From Hyphomicrobiales bacterium (GTDB taxonomy: Bacteria; Pseudomonadota; Alphaproteobacteria; Rhizobiales; Beijerinckiaceae), in NCBI GenBank assembly GCA_019247605.1, contig JAFBAS010000023.1, positions 1-64,000 on the forward strand: DNA of 64,000 nucleotides. Direction: 5' to 3'. Numbering within the stretch: position 1 is the stretch's first letter; each line of letters starts with the position of its first letter. Position numbers and translations under genes: made by a program. The notes under the pieces are model-generated. The model was not told the origin of the DNA and ran no database searches. It saw only the letters and a program-made list of their open reading frames with translations. Below are positions 1-8,759 of this stretch, piece by piece.

Positions 1-126
1 CGAACCGAGGGGGACGTTCCCACGTGTTACTCACCCGTCTGCCACTCCCCTTGCGGGGCGTTCGACTTGCATGTGTTAAGCCTGCCGCCAGCGTTCGTTC
101 TGAGCCAGGATCAAACTCTCAAGTTG
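1..126 (-). rRNA. rrs: 16S ribosomal RNA, 5' end (partial)
   Basis: Read on the minus strand, this stretch holds the universal 16S start: AGAGTTTGATCCTGGCTCAG followed by the variable V1 loop and the conserved GTGAGTAACACGTGGG helix. The mature 5' end is placed about 7 bases before AGAGTTTGAT by analogy with other bacteria, so it may be off by a few bases. The gene runs out of the window at base 1; the rest of the rrn operon lies to the left. The V1 loop is short, as is usual in Hyphomicrobiales. Confidence 0.97.
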
Positions 127-424
127 AATTGAGATGTTTGTCCGGCATGGTCGTCACGCATTGACGGAGCGCACAATGAACAGCTTGCGCTGCTCATGTG
201 AGCTCTTAAACGCGACGCCGCCGGTATCTCGTGATCGCCGAAGCGACCGCGGAACCACGCCGTCCACGTTTCTCTTTCAATTCCCACTTGTCAAAAAACG
301 CTTCCGCCTTTCCACCTAAAGTGGAATTCAGCAGAAGCACCCTTCTTCCGACGAACGCCGGCTAAGCAGCCAACCGTAGTGAAGAGGACAGATTGCCGCC
401 AGCGCGTTCAGCGCCGTCACGACT
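127..424 (-). other. rrn leader region
   Basis: About 300 bases between the likely transcription start and the 16S 5' end. It should be transcribed as the rrn leader and would carry antitermination and RNase III processing signals. A small hairpin (CCAC/GTGG arms, 312-324) is visible. Short open frames here (for example 134-319 on the plus strand) have no coding character and are not called. Confidence 0.55.
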
Positions 425-430
425 TGCGGC

Positions 431-459
431 ATATAGGCGGCGCGAGGTGCCGCTGTCAA
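431..459 (-). promoter_or_regulatory. Predicted rrn promoter
   Basis: On the minus strand a perfect -35 box TTGACA (459-454) is followed after exactly 17 bases by CTATAT (436-431), a good -10 box. It points at the 16S gene about 300 bases downstream and is the best sigma-70-type promoter near it. A second TTGACA at 294-289 lacks a -10 partner. Confidence 0.7.
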
Positions 460-685
460 CAGGCATCGTAAAGAATTTTGCGAACGCCTCACCTTTTCCT
501 AACTGACGGACCTGCCGCTCGGCGAATTGCCAGGCGCAGCGATCCTCAGCGACGTTTTTCACACGCCGCATTTCAGACAATTTCAACCCATTGTATGCAA
601 GCCAAATCACGCAATCCCGTCTCGTCAGCGCGACGGGCGGCATTCCGGTGATTTCAAGGCTCCGGAGAAGCAAAGCTCGAGCTCG

Positions 686-2749
686 ATGAACGAAAGGCCG
701 CCCAACCTCCATCATCCCGGTAGCGGTCTATCGTCTCCCTTGACGTATGCAGCGGCGCCCGCGAGCACGACTGCCGCTTCGCTCCTCGGTGATGAGCCGC
801 CGATGGCGCTCGATCCCGAAGCTGCCTCGCCGATCCCGCACGGCGTCAATCTGCGCTGGCTCGCCGGCACCGTGCTTGCGGGCGTCGGGGGAATGGCTCT
901 CGTCGGCGCCTCCCTTCTCATCGCGCTCGACGGCCAGGCGACATTCGCCTCGAAGGCGAAGCTTGCCATCATCCGGGGCGCGACGGGCGGTGATGGAGAC
1001 GAGTCCGCCGAGCACAAGGCGAAGGCTGACAAGATCGTCTCCAACTCCGACGTCGGCGCGGCCAAGCAAGTCGCCAGGCTTCCCGATACGATCCGCGTCG
1101 GGGACCGCGAAATCATCAAGGCACGTGTATTCACGCGCGTGACGACCGCTCTCTCGCTCGCCGCAACCAACGTCGGCGACGACATTCCCCCCTTCAATCC
1201 CTTGCAGATCGTCGCGGCGGCCGGCAACGCACAGCGCGCCAACGACGATCCGGCCGCGGACGCCAACGCCGATGTATCGATGATCAAGCGTGCGCTCTCG
1301 AGCGAAGAGGTCTTGAACTTCTCCTCCGCCAGTTTAAGCGACGAAGAGGCGCAAGCCCAGCTTTCCGCAACCCACGCGCCCTTCCCTCCCCTCCCCGGAC
1401 AAGGCCTTGCGTTACCCGCTTCCCTGCTCAACCACAGCCTCACGAGGCCGAATGTCGATCCCGGTCTGTTGAGCTACGCACCCGCCGGGCTTGGCCCTTT
1501 CTCCTCGATCGATGTAAAAGTCGTACCGGAAAACATCGTGGTCGTTCCCAAGCTCGACGACTCCGCCCCGAAGATTGGGGGAACCGAGCGCCTCATCATC
1601 GCAAGGCACGGCGACAGCTTCGAGCAGATCCTGCGCAACAACGGCGCGACCTCCGATCAGGTGAAGCAGATTCAAGCGATTTTTGCGCCGAAGACGCGGG
1701 ATTACGCTGTCTCCGTGGGCCAGAAGTTCCGCCTCCTCGTCGCTGAAGCCGGGCGCGGACCGCACAAGGAGGATTCGCTTTTGCGCGTGATCGCCTACGG
1801 CGATGATGGGATCAGCGCCATCGCCGCAGTGGACGACGATCAGACCTTCCGAGCGGTGCTTCCTCCCGCGAAGGCGGCGAAAGCCGCCCCACGTCCAGCG
1901 CAGAGCGAGGATGACCAGGATGACGAGGACGACGGCGGTCCGACGCTTTACGAGAGCCTCTACCAGACCGCGTTGAAGAGCAGCATCCCAAGGCCGGTCA
2001 TCGATGAGCTCGTTCGTATCTTTGCCTATGACATCGATTTCCAGCGAAAGGCACAAGAAGGCGACGGCTTCGATGTCCTCTATGTGAAGGATGACGACAA
2101 TAGCGACGCGGACCGTGGCGACATTCTCTACGCTTCGCTCACGACCGGCGACGAGGTTCGCAAGTTCTATCGCTTTCAAACGCGAGACGACGGTCTCATC
2201 GATTATTTCGACGAGCTTGGAAAATCCGCGAAGAAATTCCTGCTCCGCAAGCCCATGACCGGCGGCCGATTTTCATCTCCGTTCGGCTATCGTTTCCATC
2301 CCGTACTCGGTTACGGGCGCATGCACACCGGCGTCGATTGGGCAGACAAGGTCGGCACGCCGGTCTTCTCCGCCGGAAACGGAACGGTGCTCAAGGCGAG
2401 CTGGGATTCGGGCTATGGCAATCGCGTGGAGATCCAGCACACCAACGGATATGTTACGACGTACAACCATCTTTCCACCTACGCGAAGGGAATCACACCT
2501 GGCAGCAAGGTTCGACAAGGCCAGGTCATCGGCTTTCTCGGCTCGACCGGTCTCTCGACCGGGCCGCATTTGCACTACGAGGTCATCGTCAACGGCCATT
2601 TCGTCGATCCCTTGAGGATCAAGCTGCCGCGCGGCCGCGAGCTCGACGGCAGGGTGCTCGCCGACTTCAATCGCGAGCGCCAGCATGACGACGACATTCT
2701 CGCGAAGATGGCCGATCCCGCCAGGCTGGCGCAGAACACCGCGAATTGA
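686..2749 (+). CDS. M23 family metallopeptidase (LytM-type), membrane-anchored
   Basis: Predicted cell-wall endopeptidase of 687 residues. A single hydrophobic segment (about residues 57-81) anchors it in the inner membrane with the bulk in the periplasm. A LysM/OapA-like stretch begins near residue 303. The C-terminal M23 domain carries the zinc motifs HxxxD (H547, D551) and HxH (H628, H630) in the expected order, so it should be catalytically active. Members cut peptide crosslinks in peptidoglycan or activate amidases. The first in-frame ATG (686) is chosen as start; an upstream TTG at 527 would add 53 residues lacking membrane-protein character. Two acidic stretches (around 1911-1940 and 2085-2110) look like linkers. 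It reads away from the rrn promoter. Confidence 0.88.
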   Translation: MNERPPNLHHPGSGLSSPLTYAAAPASTTAASLLGDEPPMALDPEAASPIPHGVNLRWLAGTVLAGVGGMALVGASLLIALDGQATFASKAKLAIIRGATGGDGDESAEHKAKADKIVSNSDVGAAKQVARLPDTIRVGDREIIKARVFTRVTTALSLAATNVGDDIPPFNPLQIVAAAGNAQRANDDPAADANADVSMIKRALSSEEVLNFSSASLSDEEAQAQLSATHAPFPPLPGQGLALPASLLNHSLTRPNVDPGLLSYAPAGLGPFSSIDVKVVPENIVVVPKLDDSAPKIGGTERLIIARHGDSFEQILRNNGATSDQVKQIQAIFAPKTRDYAVSVGQKFRLLVAEAGRGPHKEDSLLRVIAYGDDGISAIAAVDDDQTFRAVLPPAKAAKAAPRPAQSEDDQDDEDDGGPTLYESLYQTALKSSIPRPVIDELVRIFAYDIDFQRKAQEGDGFDVLYVKDDDNSDADRGDILYASLTTGDEVRKFYRFQTRDDGLIDYFDELGKSAKKFLLRKPMTGGRFSSPFGYRFHPVLGYGRMHTGVDWADKVGTPVFSAGNGTVLKASWDSGYGNRVEIQHTNGYVTTYNHLSTYAKGITPGSKVRQGQVIGFLGSTGLSTGPHLHYEVIVNGHFVDPLRIKLPRGRELDGRVLADFNRERQHDDDILAKMADPARLAQNTAN

Positions 2750-2809
2750 CGCCGAGAGGCCGCTTTTCGCTCTTACAGCACCGGCCGTGCCGAGGACGAC
2801 GCGAGACCC

Positions 2810-4012
2810 TTACCGGAGAAGCCCACCGAGCCTCGGTTTGAGCGGGTTCTCCGAGCGAGCTTGATGATCCGGCGCATCCACCCGAGGCGCCTCGGATGTG
2901 AACGCGTCCCAAATCCTTTTCACCTCGGCTTCTTCCACATCTTGGAGGATCAGGACGAGGCGTGAAGTCCTGTCTCGATCAGGCCATCTCGTCAGCCGCA
3001 CCGGCTCGTGCATGACCTCCTGCACGCCATGCACGATGAGCGGCTCGTCTGGACGCTCGGCGAGGGCCACGATGCCCTTGAGGCGAAGCAATCGCGTCGG
3101 CTCGATCGACCTCAAAAGCTGAAAGAAGAGATCGAGCGCGGCAGCCTTCACGGGCCGCTCGCATGTCAGGCAGAAGGCCTTAATGCGCCCGTCGTGGCGA
3201 TTTCGATCATGCGCATGGCCGTGAGCCGCATAGGCGTGATCATGGGCATGATCATGGGCGTGAGTATGGCCACGATCATCCCCATGAAGATGGGTGCGCT
3301 CTTCTTGCGCGTCACCTTTCTCGCTGCCTTGTGCAAGGAGAGCTTCGGCGTTCAGCCAACGAGCGACATCCGGTATTTTTTCGTTCGGGGCGTAAAGCCC
3401 CGCGCACAACAAAGTGTTCGCGTCGAACCGATCGCGGCGTGCGTCGACAAGCGTCGCGGTCGGATTGAGCCGCCGCAACCTTGTCCCGAGCGCCTCGATC
3501 GAATCCTCCTCAACGAGATCCGATTTCGTGAGCACGAGTCTGTCTGCCATCGCCGCCTGACGGCGTGCCTCTTCATGAGTGTCGAGCGTAGCTGCCCCAT
3601 TCAGCGCATCGATGACCGTGACCACCGAATCGATGACGAAGCGCCGCGAAAGATAAGGATGGAGCATGAGCGTGTTGAGAATAGGCGCAGGATCGGCGAG
3701 GCCTGTCGTCTCGATCAGAACGCGATCGAAGGTGCGGATGCGCCCATTGTCGCGTCGGCGCAAAAGATTCTCGAGCGCGCCGACGAGCTCACCCCTGATC
3801 GTGCAGCAAAGGCAGCCCGAGGAAAGCACCACCATATCGTCCTCGACGCCTTCGACGAGCAGATGATCGAGCGCGACCTCACCGAACTCGTTGATGAGCA
3901 CCACCGCGTCGGCGAGGGTCGCGGTTTTCACCAGGGCGTTGAGAAGGGTGGTCTTCCCGGCCCCGAGGAAGCCCGTGAGGATGTTGATCGCGATCGGCTC
4001 AGGAGCGCGCAT
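2810..4012 (-). CDS. CobW/COG0523 family GTP-binding metallochaperone
   Basis: A 400-residue G3E-family GTPase. Visible motifs are Walker A GFLGAGKTT (14-22), the metal-binding CxCC motif CLCC (67-70), a TKSD guanine-specificity motif (162-165) and a histidine-rich loop (241-273, about a dozen His) between the GTPase and CobW C-terminal domains. This layout fits zinc-handling COG0523 proteins (YjiA/ZigA/ZnuC-linked types) rather than cobalamin CobW, because no cobalamin genes are nearby and His-rich loops are typical of zinc chaperones; that choice is an inference. It lies 90 bases downstream of the DD-carboxypeptidase on the same strand. No Zur box was recognised. Confidence 0.88.
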   Translation of the reverse strand: MRAPEPIAINILTGFLGAGKTTLLNALVKTATLADAVVLINEFGEVALDHLLVEGVEDDMVVLSSGCLCCTIRGELVGALENLLRRRDNGRIRTFDRVLIETTGLADPAPILNTLMLHPYLSRRFVIDSVVTVIDALNGAATLDTHEEARRQAAMADRLVLTKSDLVEEDSIEALGTRLRRLNPTATLVDARRDRFDANTLLCAGLYAPNEKIPDVARWLNAEALLAQGSEKGDAQEERTHLHGDDRGHTHAHDHAHDHAYAAHGHAHDRNRHDGRIKAFCLTCERPVKAAALDLFFQLLRSIEPTRLLRLKGIVALAERPDEPLIVHGVQEVMHEPVRLTRWPDRDRTSRLVLILQDVEEAEVKRIWDAFTSEAPRVDAPDHQARSENPLKPRLGGLLR

Positions 4013-4102
4013 TCAATTTCAGCCTCGCCATCCGAGCACCGCGACGCGATCGCCGGGCACGAGAGAAATACGCAAAGATTTGCGGAGCGCGCGAGCGCAG
4101 AC

Positions 4103-5647
4103 TCAATCGATTGCGCCGACCGGCACGGCGGCCGCGTGGTTCTTCGTCTTGCCGGCACTGCCCTTCGCGCTGCCAGCCGCGCCTGCTTCATGGCCCTTCT
4201 TCGCGTGCTCCGCTCGCTTGGACTTTGCGGCAAGCTTCCGGCCCTTTTTCACGCGTGCTGCCTTGGCGGTCGGCTTTTCGACCGTTTTGCTCGCGACATC
4301 GCTATGCAAGCGCACGGGAGTCACGTCGCGTTTGAGCTTCCCGGAAATCGCGTCGCTCTCCGCTCCCGCGCTAGGCGCGAAGGCAGCGGCGGAATCGGGC
4401 AGGGCTCCCGGCGTGAGCCCCGCTTTGGCTGCCGCGGCCGGGTTTGCTGCCAAAGCGGCGAGGGTACCCGGTGGCTCAACTGCATTCGCCGATCCAGCGG
4501 AGGGGCCGACGAAAACGGGCTCGGGATCGAATGCGATCGGCGTCATCGGTGAAACCGTCTTGGCCGCGTCGGCGCAGCTGCCGGATCGATGGAGCAGGGT
4601 CTCGAGCGCGACATTGTTGGTGCTCGGCTGCGCTCCGCAAGGCGAAACCTCGACATCCGCCTCCTGCTCCCAAGTAACTGCTCTGCGCCGGCCGTGGCGG
4701 CCGCAGATTTGCCCATGCATGTCGGGCGGGGCTCCCCCGACGCGCACGAGATCCGTGAGGCTCGCGGAGCGTCCCCAAGTCGAACTCGCAAAGCCCTTGT
4801 CGAGAAGCGCGGCGGTCACCACGGAGCGCACACTCGCTGAAGGCTGGCCGAGCACAACGGCAATCAACCGCCGGCCGCCGCGCTGCGCGCTCACGACGGT
4901 GTTAAATCCACCCGCGCAGATGAAGCCGGTCTTCATTCCGTCGGCGCCCGCATAGCGCCCGAGCAAACCATTGTAAGTGTGGTAGACATGTCCATTGAGC
5001 GAAATCGCGCCGATGCCGAAATAGTCCCGATGCTCGGGGAACTCGGTGAGAAGAGCGCGGGCCAAGATCGCGAGATCCTGCGCGGAAGAGTGATGAGAGA
5101 GATTGGGCAGGCCGTTCGGATTCATGAAATAGCTGTCGGCCATCCCGAGCCGTTTCGCCGAGATGTTCATCATCTCCGCAAAACCTTCGACGGACCCGCC
5201 GACGCTTTCGGCGAGCGCGACCGCGATGTCATTTGCCGATTTGACGAGCAGCATCTTGAGCGCGTTGTCGACCGTGAGCACGGTGCCTGGTCGAAAGCCC
5301 ATCTTCGAGGGTGCCTGGCTCGCGGCATTGGCGCTCACCACGACCAATGAATCAGGCGCGAGACGACCTGCCCTGATTTCGTCGAGGACGACGTAAGCCG
5401 TCATCAATTTCGTCAGCGAGGCGGGATACCAAGGTTCGGTCGCGTCTTGCGCCGAGATGACCGCGCCCGTGTCCTGATCGATGACGAGCGAGGGCGTAGC
5501 ACCTGCGGCGCGAATGCCGATGCTGGTGAAGAACAAGGCTTCGCAGAGAAGCATCGCGAAAAGCGCGATGGATCGCGACCTCGCGCCGATGCCTCGGGCC
5601 GGGAGCTCTCTTTTCACTGCACGGTCGCTTGCAAAGCGCTGAAACAT
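4103..5647 (-). CDS. D-alanyl-D-alanine carboxypeptidase (PBP5/6 family) with basic C-terminal tail
   Basis: Periplasmic low-molecular-weight penicillin-binding protein of 514 residues that trims the terminal D-Ala of peptidoglycan stem peptides. After an N-terminal signal segment (about residues 24-45) it has all three catalytic motifs: SxxK (S77-L-T-K80), SxN (S137-A-N139) and KTG (K239-T-G241). The catalytic domain is normal in size, but more than 200 residues follow: a Pro/Ala-rich linker and a Lys/Ala-rich tail (about the last 65 residues) in place of the usual amphipathic anchor. ATG at 5647 is preferred; GTG at 5701 is an alternative. It is divergent from the EamA gene. Confidence 0.9.
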   Translation of the reverse strand: MFQRFASDRAVKRELPARGIGARSRSIALFAMLLCEALFFTSIGIRAAGATPSLVIDQDTGAVISAQDATEPWYPASLTKLMTAYVVLDEIRAGRLAPDSLVVVSANAASQAPSKMGFRPGTVLTVDNALKMLLVKSANDIAVALAESVGGSVEGFAEMMNISAKRLGMADSYFMNPNGLPNLSHHSSAQDLAILARALLTEFPEHRDYFGIGAISLNGHVYHTYNGLLGRYAGADGMKTGFICAGGFNTVVSAQRGGRRLIAVVLGQPSASVRSVVTAALLDKGFASSTWGRSASLTDLVRVGGAPPDMHGQICGRHGRRRAVTWEQEADVEVSPCGAQPSTNNVALETLLHRSGSCADAAKTVSPMTPIAFDPEPVFVGPSAGSANAVEPPGTLAALAANPAAAAKAGLTPGALPDSAAAFAPSAGAESDAISGKLKRDVTPVRLHSDVASKTVEKPTAKAARVKKGRKLAAKSKRAEHAKKGHEAGAAGSAKGSAGKTKNHAAAVPVGAID

Positions 5648-5803
5648 GTCCGAATTATCCCTATCCGGAGGGCGCCCGGCCGCCATACGACTCGGGGACA
5701 CCGGTTTTTCCAGCCGCCTCTATCTAGCTTCCTTGACGCGCTTTGGCTAGGCAACCGGTGCAAAGCAGCTCATCTCGGCGCCTTCCAATTCGATTTCCCG
5801 CCA

Positions 5804-6715
5804 ATGTTCCCCCATCTGTGGATTCCTATCACCCTCATCGCGTCCTTGGCGCAAACTGGCCGCAACGCGACCCAAGCCTCTCTCACGACCAGGCTCGGTC
5901 CGGTGGGCTCGGCGCAGGTTCGCTTCCTGTACGGATTGCCGTTCGCGCTCCTTTTTCTCGCGGCGCAGCTTCTCATAGTGCCCGAAACACTTCCCTCACT
6001 CACATCGCGCACCATCCTGTTCGCGCTCGCCGGCGCGTCCGCGCAAATCCTCGCGACCATCCTTATGCTTGCCGCGATGCAGATGAAATCCTTCGCGGTG
6101 ACGACGGCGACAACGAAGACCGAACCCGTGCTTGTCGCCATCTTCGGCACCGCGGTGCTCGGCGACAGGCCAAGCCCTGTCGCCTGGGCCGCGATCCTGG
6201 TCGCGACGGCAGGCGTCGTCGTCGTGTCGCTTCGGCCAACGAAGGGCAGCAGTGGGCTCTTCGATCGCGGGGGCGCGCCGGCGATCTTCATGGGCGTTCT
6301 CAGTGGTGGCTGCTTTGCCATTGCAGCCATCTGCTTTCGCGGCGCCATCCTCGCCTTGCCCGAAGCGAGCCTGCATCTGCGCGCGACACTCGTGCTCGTG
6401 CTTGGGCTTGGCATGCAGACATTGATGCTTCTTGCCTATCTTCTCGCCTTCAACCGGGCCGCTTTCATGAAGAGCTTTTCCGTTTGGCGAGTTTCGCTGG
6501 GCGCCGGCTTCCTCGGCGCGCTCGCTTCGCAGTTCTGGTTTTTGGGCTTCGCGCTGACCAGCGCGGCCAATGTGAGAACGCTCGCGCTGGTCGAGGTCTT
6601 GCTGGCGCAGCTCGTGCAGGGGCGCCTGTTCGCTCAGCACGGGACGCGACAGGATCTCATCGGCATGGCGCTTATCGTGGCGGGCGCGGGCGCCCTGATC
6701 CTTGCCACCGGATAG
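5804..6715 (+). CDS. EamA/DMT-superfamily transporter
   Basis: A 303-residue integral membrane protein with about ten hydrophobic helices arranged as two EamA halves, the usual DMT architecture. Typical features include a glutamate/proline turn after TTATTKTEP in the middle of the first half and a short loop between halves. DMT proteins export or import small metabolites such as amino acids; the substrate cannot be read from the sequence. The ATG at 5804 gives a protein beginning directly with the first helix; earlier in-frame starts (5447) would add about 119 residues antisense to the carboxypeptidase N-terminus and are rejected. Confidence 0.85.
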   Translation: MFPHLWIPITLIASLAQTGRNATQASLTTRLGPVGSAQVRFLYGLPFALLFLAAQLLIVPETLPSLTSRTILFALAGASAQILATILMLAAMQMKSFAVTTATTKTEPVLVAIFGTAVLGDRPSPVAWAAILVATAGVVVVSLRPTKGSSGLFDRGGAPAIFMGVLSGGCFAIAAICFRGAILALPEASLHLRATLVLVLGLGMQTLMLLAYLLAFNRAAFMKSFSVWRVSLGAGFLGALASQFWFLGFALTSAANVRTLALVEVLLAQLVQGRLFAQHGTRQDLIGMALIVAGAGALILATG

Positions 6716-6752
6716 GCAAGGGCCTTGCTCGCCAATCCAGTGTTAATTAGAT

Positions 6753-6766
6753 CACCTGAACAGGTG
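6753..6766. promoter_or_regulatory. Short perfect palindrome upstream of the DUF2147 gene
   Basis: CACCTG-AA-CAGGTG is a perfect inverted repeat that ends 22 bases before the ATG of the DUF2147 gene. The arms are too short and lack a T-tract for a convincing terminator of the upstream gene, so an operator is the better guess. No regulator is assigned. Confidence 0.3.
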
Positions 6767-6788
6767 CCGCGGTGCCGAGGAATCTTTG

Positions 6789-7214
6789 ATGGCGCATAGA
6801 ACTTTTCTTCGTCTCGTCCATGGTGTCGCGCTTGGGCTTCTCGCTCCGTTGACGGTCTCGGCGGCCGAGGCCACGGGGGAATGGCTCGTCGAGGACGGCG
6901 ACGCGCGCGTACGCATCGCGAATTGCGGAGCGAACCTGTGCGGCAGCGTCTCTTGGATCAAGGAAGGCGCACCGAGCGTCGACGTGAACAACCCCGATCC
7001 GGCGATGCGTTCGCGCCCGCTCCTTGGGAGTGCGGTTTTGCTCGGACTGAAGCCGAGCGGAGCCGCCGAATGGACCGGCTCCCTCTATGACGCCGAGAAC
7101 GGTCGCACTTACACCGGCAAGCTTACCATCCTCGATGAGCGCCACATCAAGGTCGCAGGCTGCGTTCTCGGCGGCCTCATCTGCGAAAGCCAGACATGGA
7201 CCCGCACGAGGTAG
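6789..7214 (+). CDS. DUF2147 domain exported protein
   Basis: A 141-residue protein with a cleavable signal peptide (about residues 1-24, ending in SAAEA). It then shows the DUF2147 pattern: G-x-W-L near the start of the mature protein, a pair of cysteines in CGANLCG, KPSGAAEWTGSLYDAENGRTY, and the C-terminal CVLGGLICESQTW block. Proteins of this family are periplasmic or secreted and of unknown function, often small beta-barrels. A TTG three bases upstream is possible, but the ATG at 6789 is preferred. The gene is followed closely by a convergent glutathione transferase gene. Confidence 0.85.
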   Translation: MAHRTFLRLVHGVALGLLAPLTVSAAEATGEWLVEDGDARVRIANCGANLCGSVSWIKEGAPSVDVNNPDPAMRSRPLLGSAVLLGLKPSGAAEWTGSLYDAENGRTYTGKLTILDERHIKVAGCVLGGLICESQTWTRTR

Positions 7215-7238
7215 TGCCAGCGTAAGCGCCGAAGAGGC

Positions 7239-7946
7239 TCACGCCCGGGCGCGTTGATTGAACAGAACCTCGCGCACTTTCGGATCCTGCATCGATCCGG
7301 GTGGATTGCGCGCTTCCTCGGCGACCTTGAACCCGCGCGCGACGGCAGGCCGGGCCGCGAGCGCATTGAGCCAGCGTCCCACATTCGGGAATTCCTCGAT
7401 GTCGATCCCTTGGCGCTCGTAACCGCGAACCCAACCGACGCAAGCCATGTCGGCGATCGAATAGGCGCCGGCAAGGAATTCGCGATCCGCGAGGCGCTTG
7501 TTCATCACGCCGAAAAGCCGATGCGTCTCGTCGCCATAGCGCTTGACCGCGTAAGGCAGCTCTTCGGGCGCGTAGTGGCGGAAATGATTGTTTTGGCCGA
7601 GCATGGGGCCGAGCCCGCCCATCTGCCACATCAGCCACTGTTCGACCTCGACGCGGCCGCGCTCGTCTCCCGGGTAGAACTTTCCAGTCTTGCGTCCGAG
7701 GTAGAGGAGAATGGCACCGGACTCGAAGATCGAAATCGGTTCACCGCCCGGCCCGTCGGGATCAATGATGGCCGGCATGCGGTTATTGGGCGAGATGGCA
7801 AGGAATTCAGGATTGAATTGATCGCCTCGGGCGATGTTGATCAGTCGGGTCTCGTAAGGGAGCCCGCATTCCTCGAGCATGATGGTGATCTTCCACCCGT
7901 TGGGTGTCGGCCAATAATAAAGCTCGATCGGTTTGGTCTGCGTCAT
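7239..7946 (-). CDS. Glutathione S-transferase family protein (YghU/YfcG-like, Nu class)
   Basis: A 235-residue two-domain thiol transferase. The N-terminal thioredoxin-fold domain starts IELYYWPTPNGWKITIMLEE and contains the conserved NNRMPAI cis-proline and the ESGAILLYL glutathione-binding motif. The all-helical C-terminal domain contains WLMWQMGGLGPMLGQ and the SIADMAC N-capping motif. The TPNG active-site loop and length match bacterial Nu-class enzymes, which show disulfide-bond reductase activity. The ATG at 7946 has an AGGAG ribosome site 7-8 bases upstream; a GTG directly before it is less likely. It is divergent from the small exported protein at 8220. Confidence 0.92.
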   Translation of the reverse strand: MTQTKPIELYYWPTPNGWKITIMLEECGLPYETRLINIARGDQFNPEFLAISPNNRMPAIIDPDGPGGEPISIFESGAILLYLGRKTGKFYPGDERGRVEVEQWLMWQMGGLGPMLGQNNHFRHYAPEELPYAVKRYGDETHRLFGVMNKRLADREFLAGAYSIADMACVGWVRGYERQGIDIEEFPNVGRWLNALAARPAVARGFKVAEEARNPPGSMQDPKVREVLFNQRARA

Positions 7947-8119
7947 CACGCTCTCCTGCCCTGCCGTGTTCTCGAGAACGGGCCGATTGCCAAGATCTCG
8001 GCGATCGATAAGGTTGTGCCCGGCGCCGATCGCAACGCGCCCTCATGTTCCCACGCATCCAACGGAAAGCTAATTGCGAGGAAGTAGATTGGGAAGCGAC
8101 GAGCCCCGCCGGGCTTCGT

Positions 8120-8144
8120 GGAAACTCCGATGTTAGCTGGCGTT
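8120..8144 (+). promoter_or_regulatory. Possible EcfG-type general stress promoter
   Basis: GGAAA, 16 bases, then CGTT differs by one base from the alphaproteobacterial EcfG promoter consensus (GGAAC-N16/17-CGTT). It lies 76 bases before the ATG of the exported protein gene on the same strand, a normal promoter distance. One mismatch in so short a motif makes chance a real possibility. Confidence 0.3.
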
Positions 8145-8219
8145 CGGTTTTGTTCATCATATGTTCATGATGTGTCTGCCCGAATGTCGAGGTCAATGAC
8201 GACATCAGGAGACGATACC

Positions 8220-8675
8220 ATGATGAAGCCTTTCTTCGGCGCCGCGATCGCGGCCTGTGCCCTTTCGTTCGGGCTCGCCGCCACGAGCCCGGCGCAGGCG
8301 CTCACCGTCAAGGAGTGCAGCGCAAAATACAAGTCCGCGAAGGACGCGGGCACGCTCAACGGCCAGAAGTGGAACGATTTCCGCAAGGCCGAATGCGGCA
8401 CGCAAGCCACCGCGACGCCGTCCGAAGGGGCCGGTGCTGCGCCCGCGGCCGCCGCACCGACCGCCACGGCGGCGGCGGCTGCCGGAAACGTGGTGTTCCC
8501 GAGCGCCGTCGCGCCGAAATTTTCGAATGAGAAGCCCGGAGCCCAACGCCGCCATACCTGCAGCGAACAATATCAGGCCAACAAGGCCAATGGCGGCAAC
8601 GGCGATTTGAAATGGCTCCAGAAGGGCGGCGGCTACTGGTCCCAGTGCAACAAGCATCTCAAGGGCGAAGCCTGA
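8220..8675 (+). CDS. Small exported protein with duplicated Cys/Trp module
   Basis: A 151-residue protein with a clear signal peptide (cleavage likely after SPAQA, about residue 27). The mature part has two related modules: CSAKYKSAKDAGTLNGQKW...C and CSEQYQANKANGGNGDLKW...C. They are separated by an Ala/Pro-rich linker (about residues 65-95). Each module has a Cys-x2-Tyr/x pattern, a Trp and a closing Cys, so each may form one disulfide. Similar small proteins of unknown function are common in Hyphomicrobiales. The ATG at 8220 follows AGGAGA; a second ATG directly follows. The 185-residue version starting at 8118 is rejected because it would mask the signal peptide. Confidence 0.8.
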   Translation: MMKPFFGAAIAACALSFGLAATSPAQALTVKECSAKYKSAKDAGTLNGQKWNDFRKAECGTQATATPSEGAGAAPAAAAPTATAAAAAGNVVFPSAVAPKFSNEKPGAQRRHTCSEQYQANKANGGNGDLKWLQKGGGYWSQCNKHLKGEA

Positions 8676-8707
8676 GCCCTTCCAAACCGGTAATCTGAAA
8701 CGTCGGC

Positions 8708-8744
8708 CCTCGCCTCTTTCTCACCATTCGCGGGAGAGGCGAGG
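8708..8744. terminator. Bidirectional stem-loop between convergent genes
   Basis: A perfect 10-base inverted repeat (CCTCGCCTCT at 8708-8717 and its complement at 8735-8744) with a 17-base loop lies in the 84-base gap between the convergent exported-protein and monooxygenase genes. The position suits a shared terminator, although there is no strong T-tract. Confidence 0.5.
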
Positions 8745-8759
8745 CCGGCGCCTTCGCAT

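Noticed and set aside
362-715. 117-codon minus-strand frame in the rrn upstream region
   Set aside because: It spans the predicted rrn promoter and overlaps the M23 gene start; no coding character.
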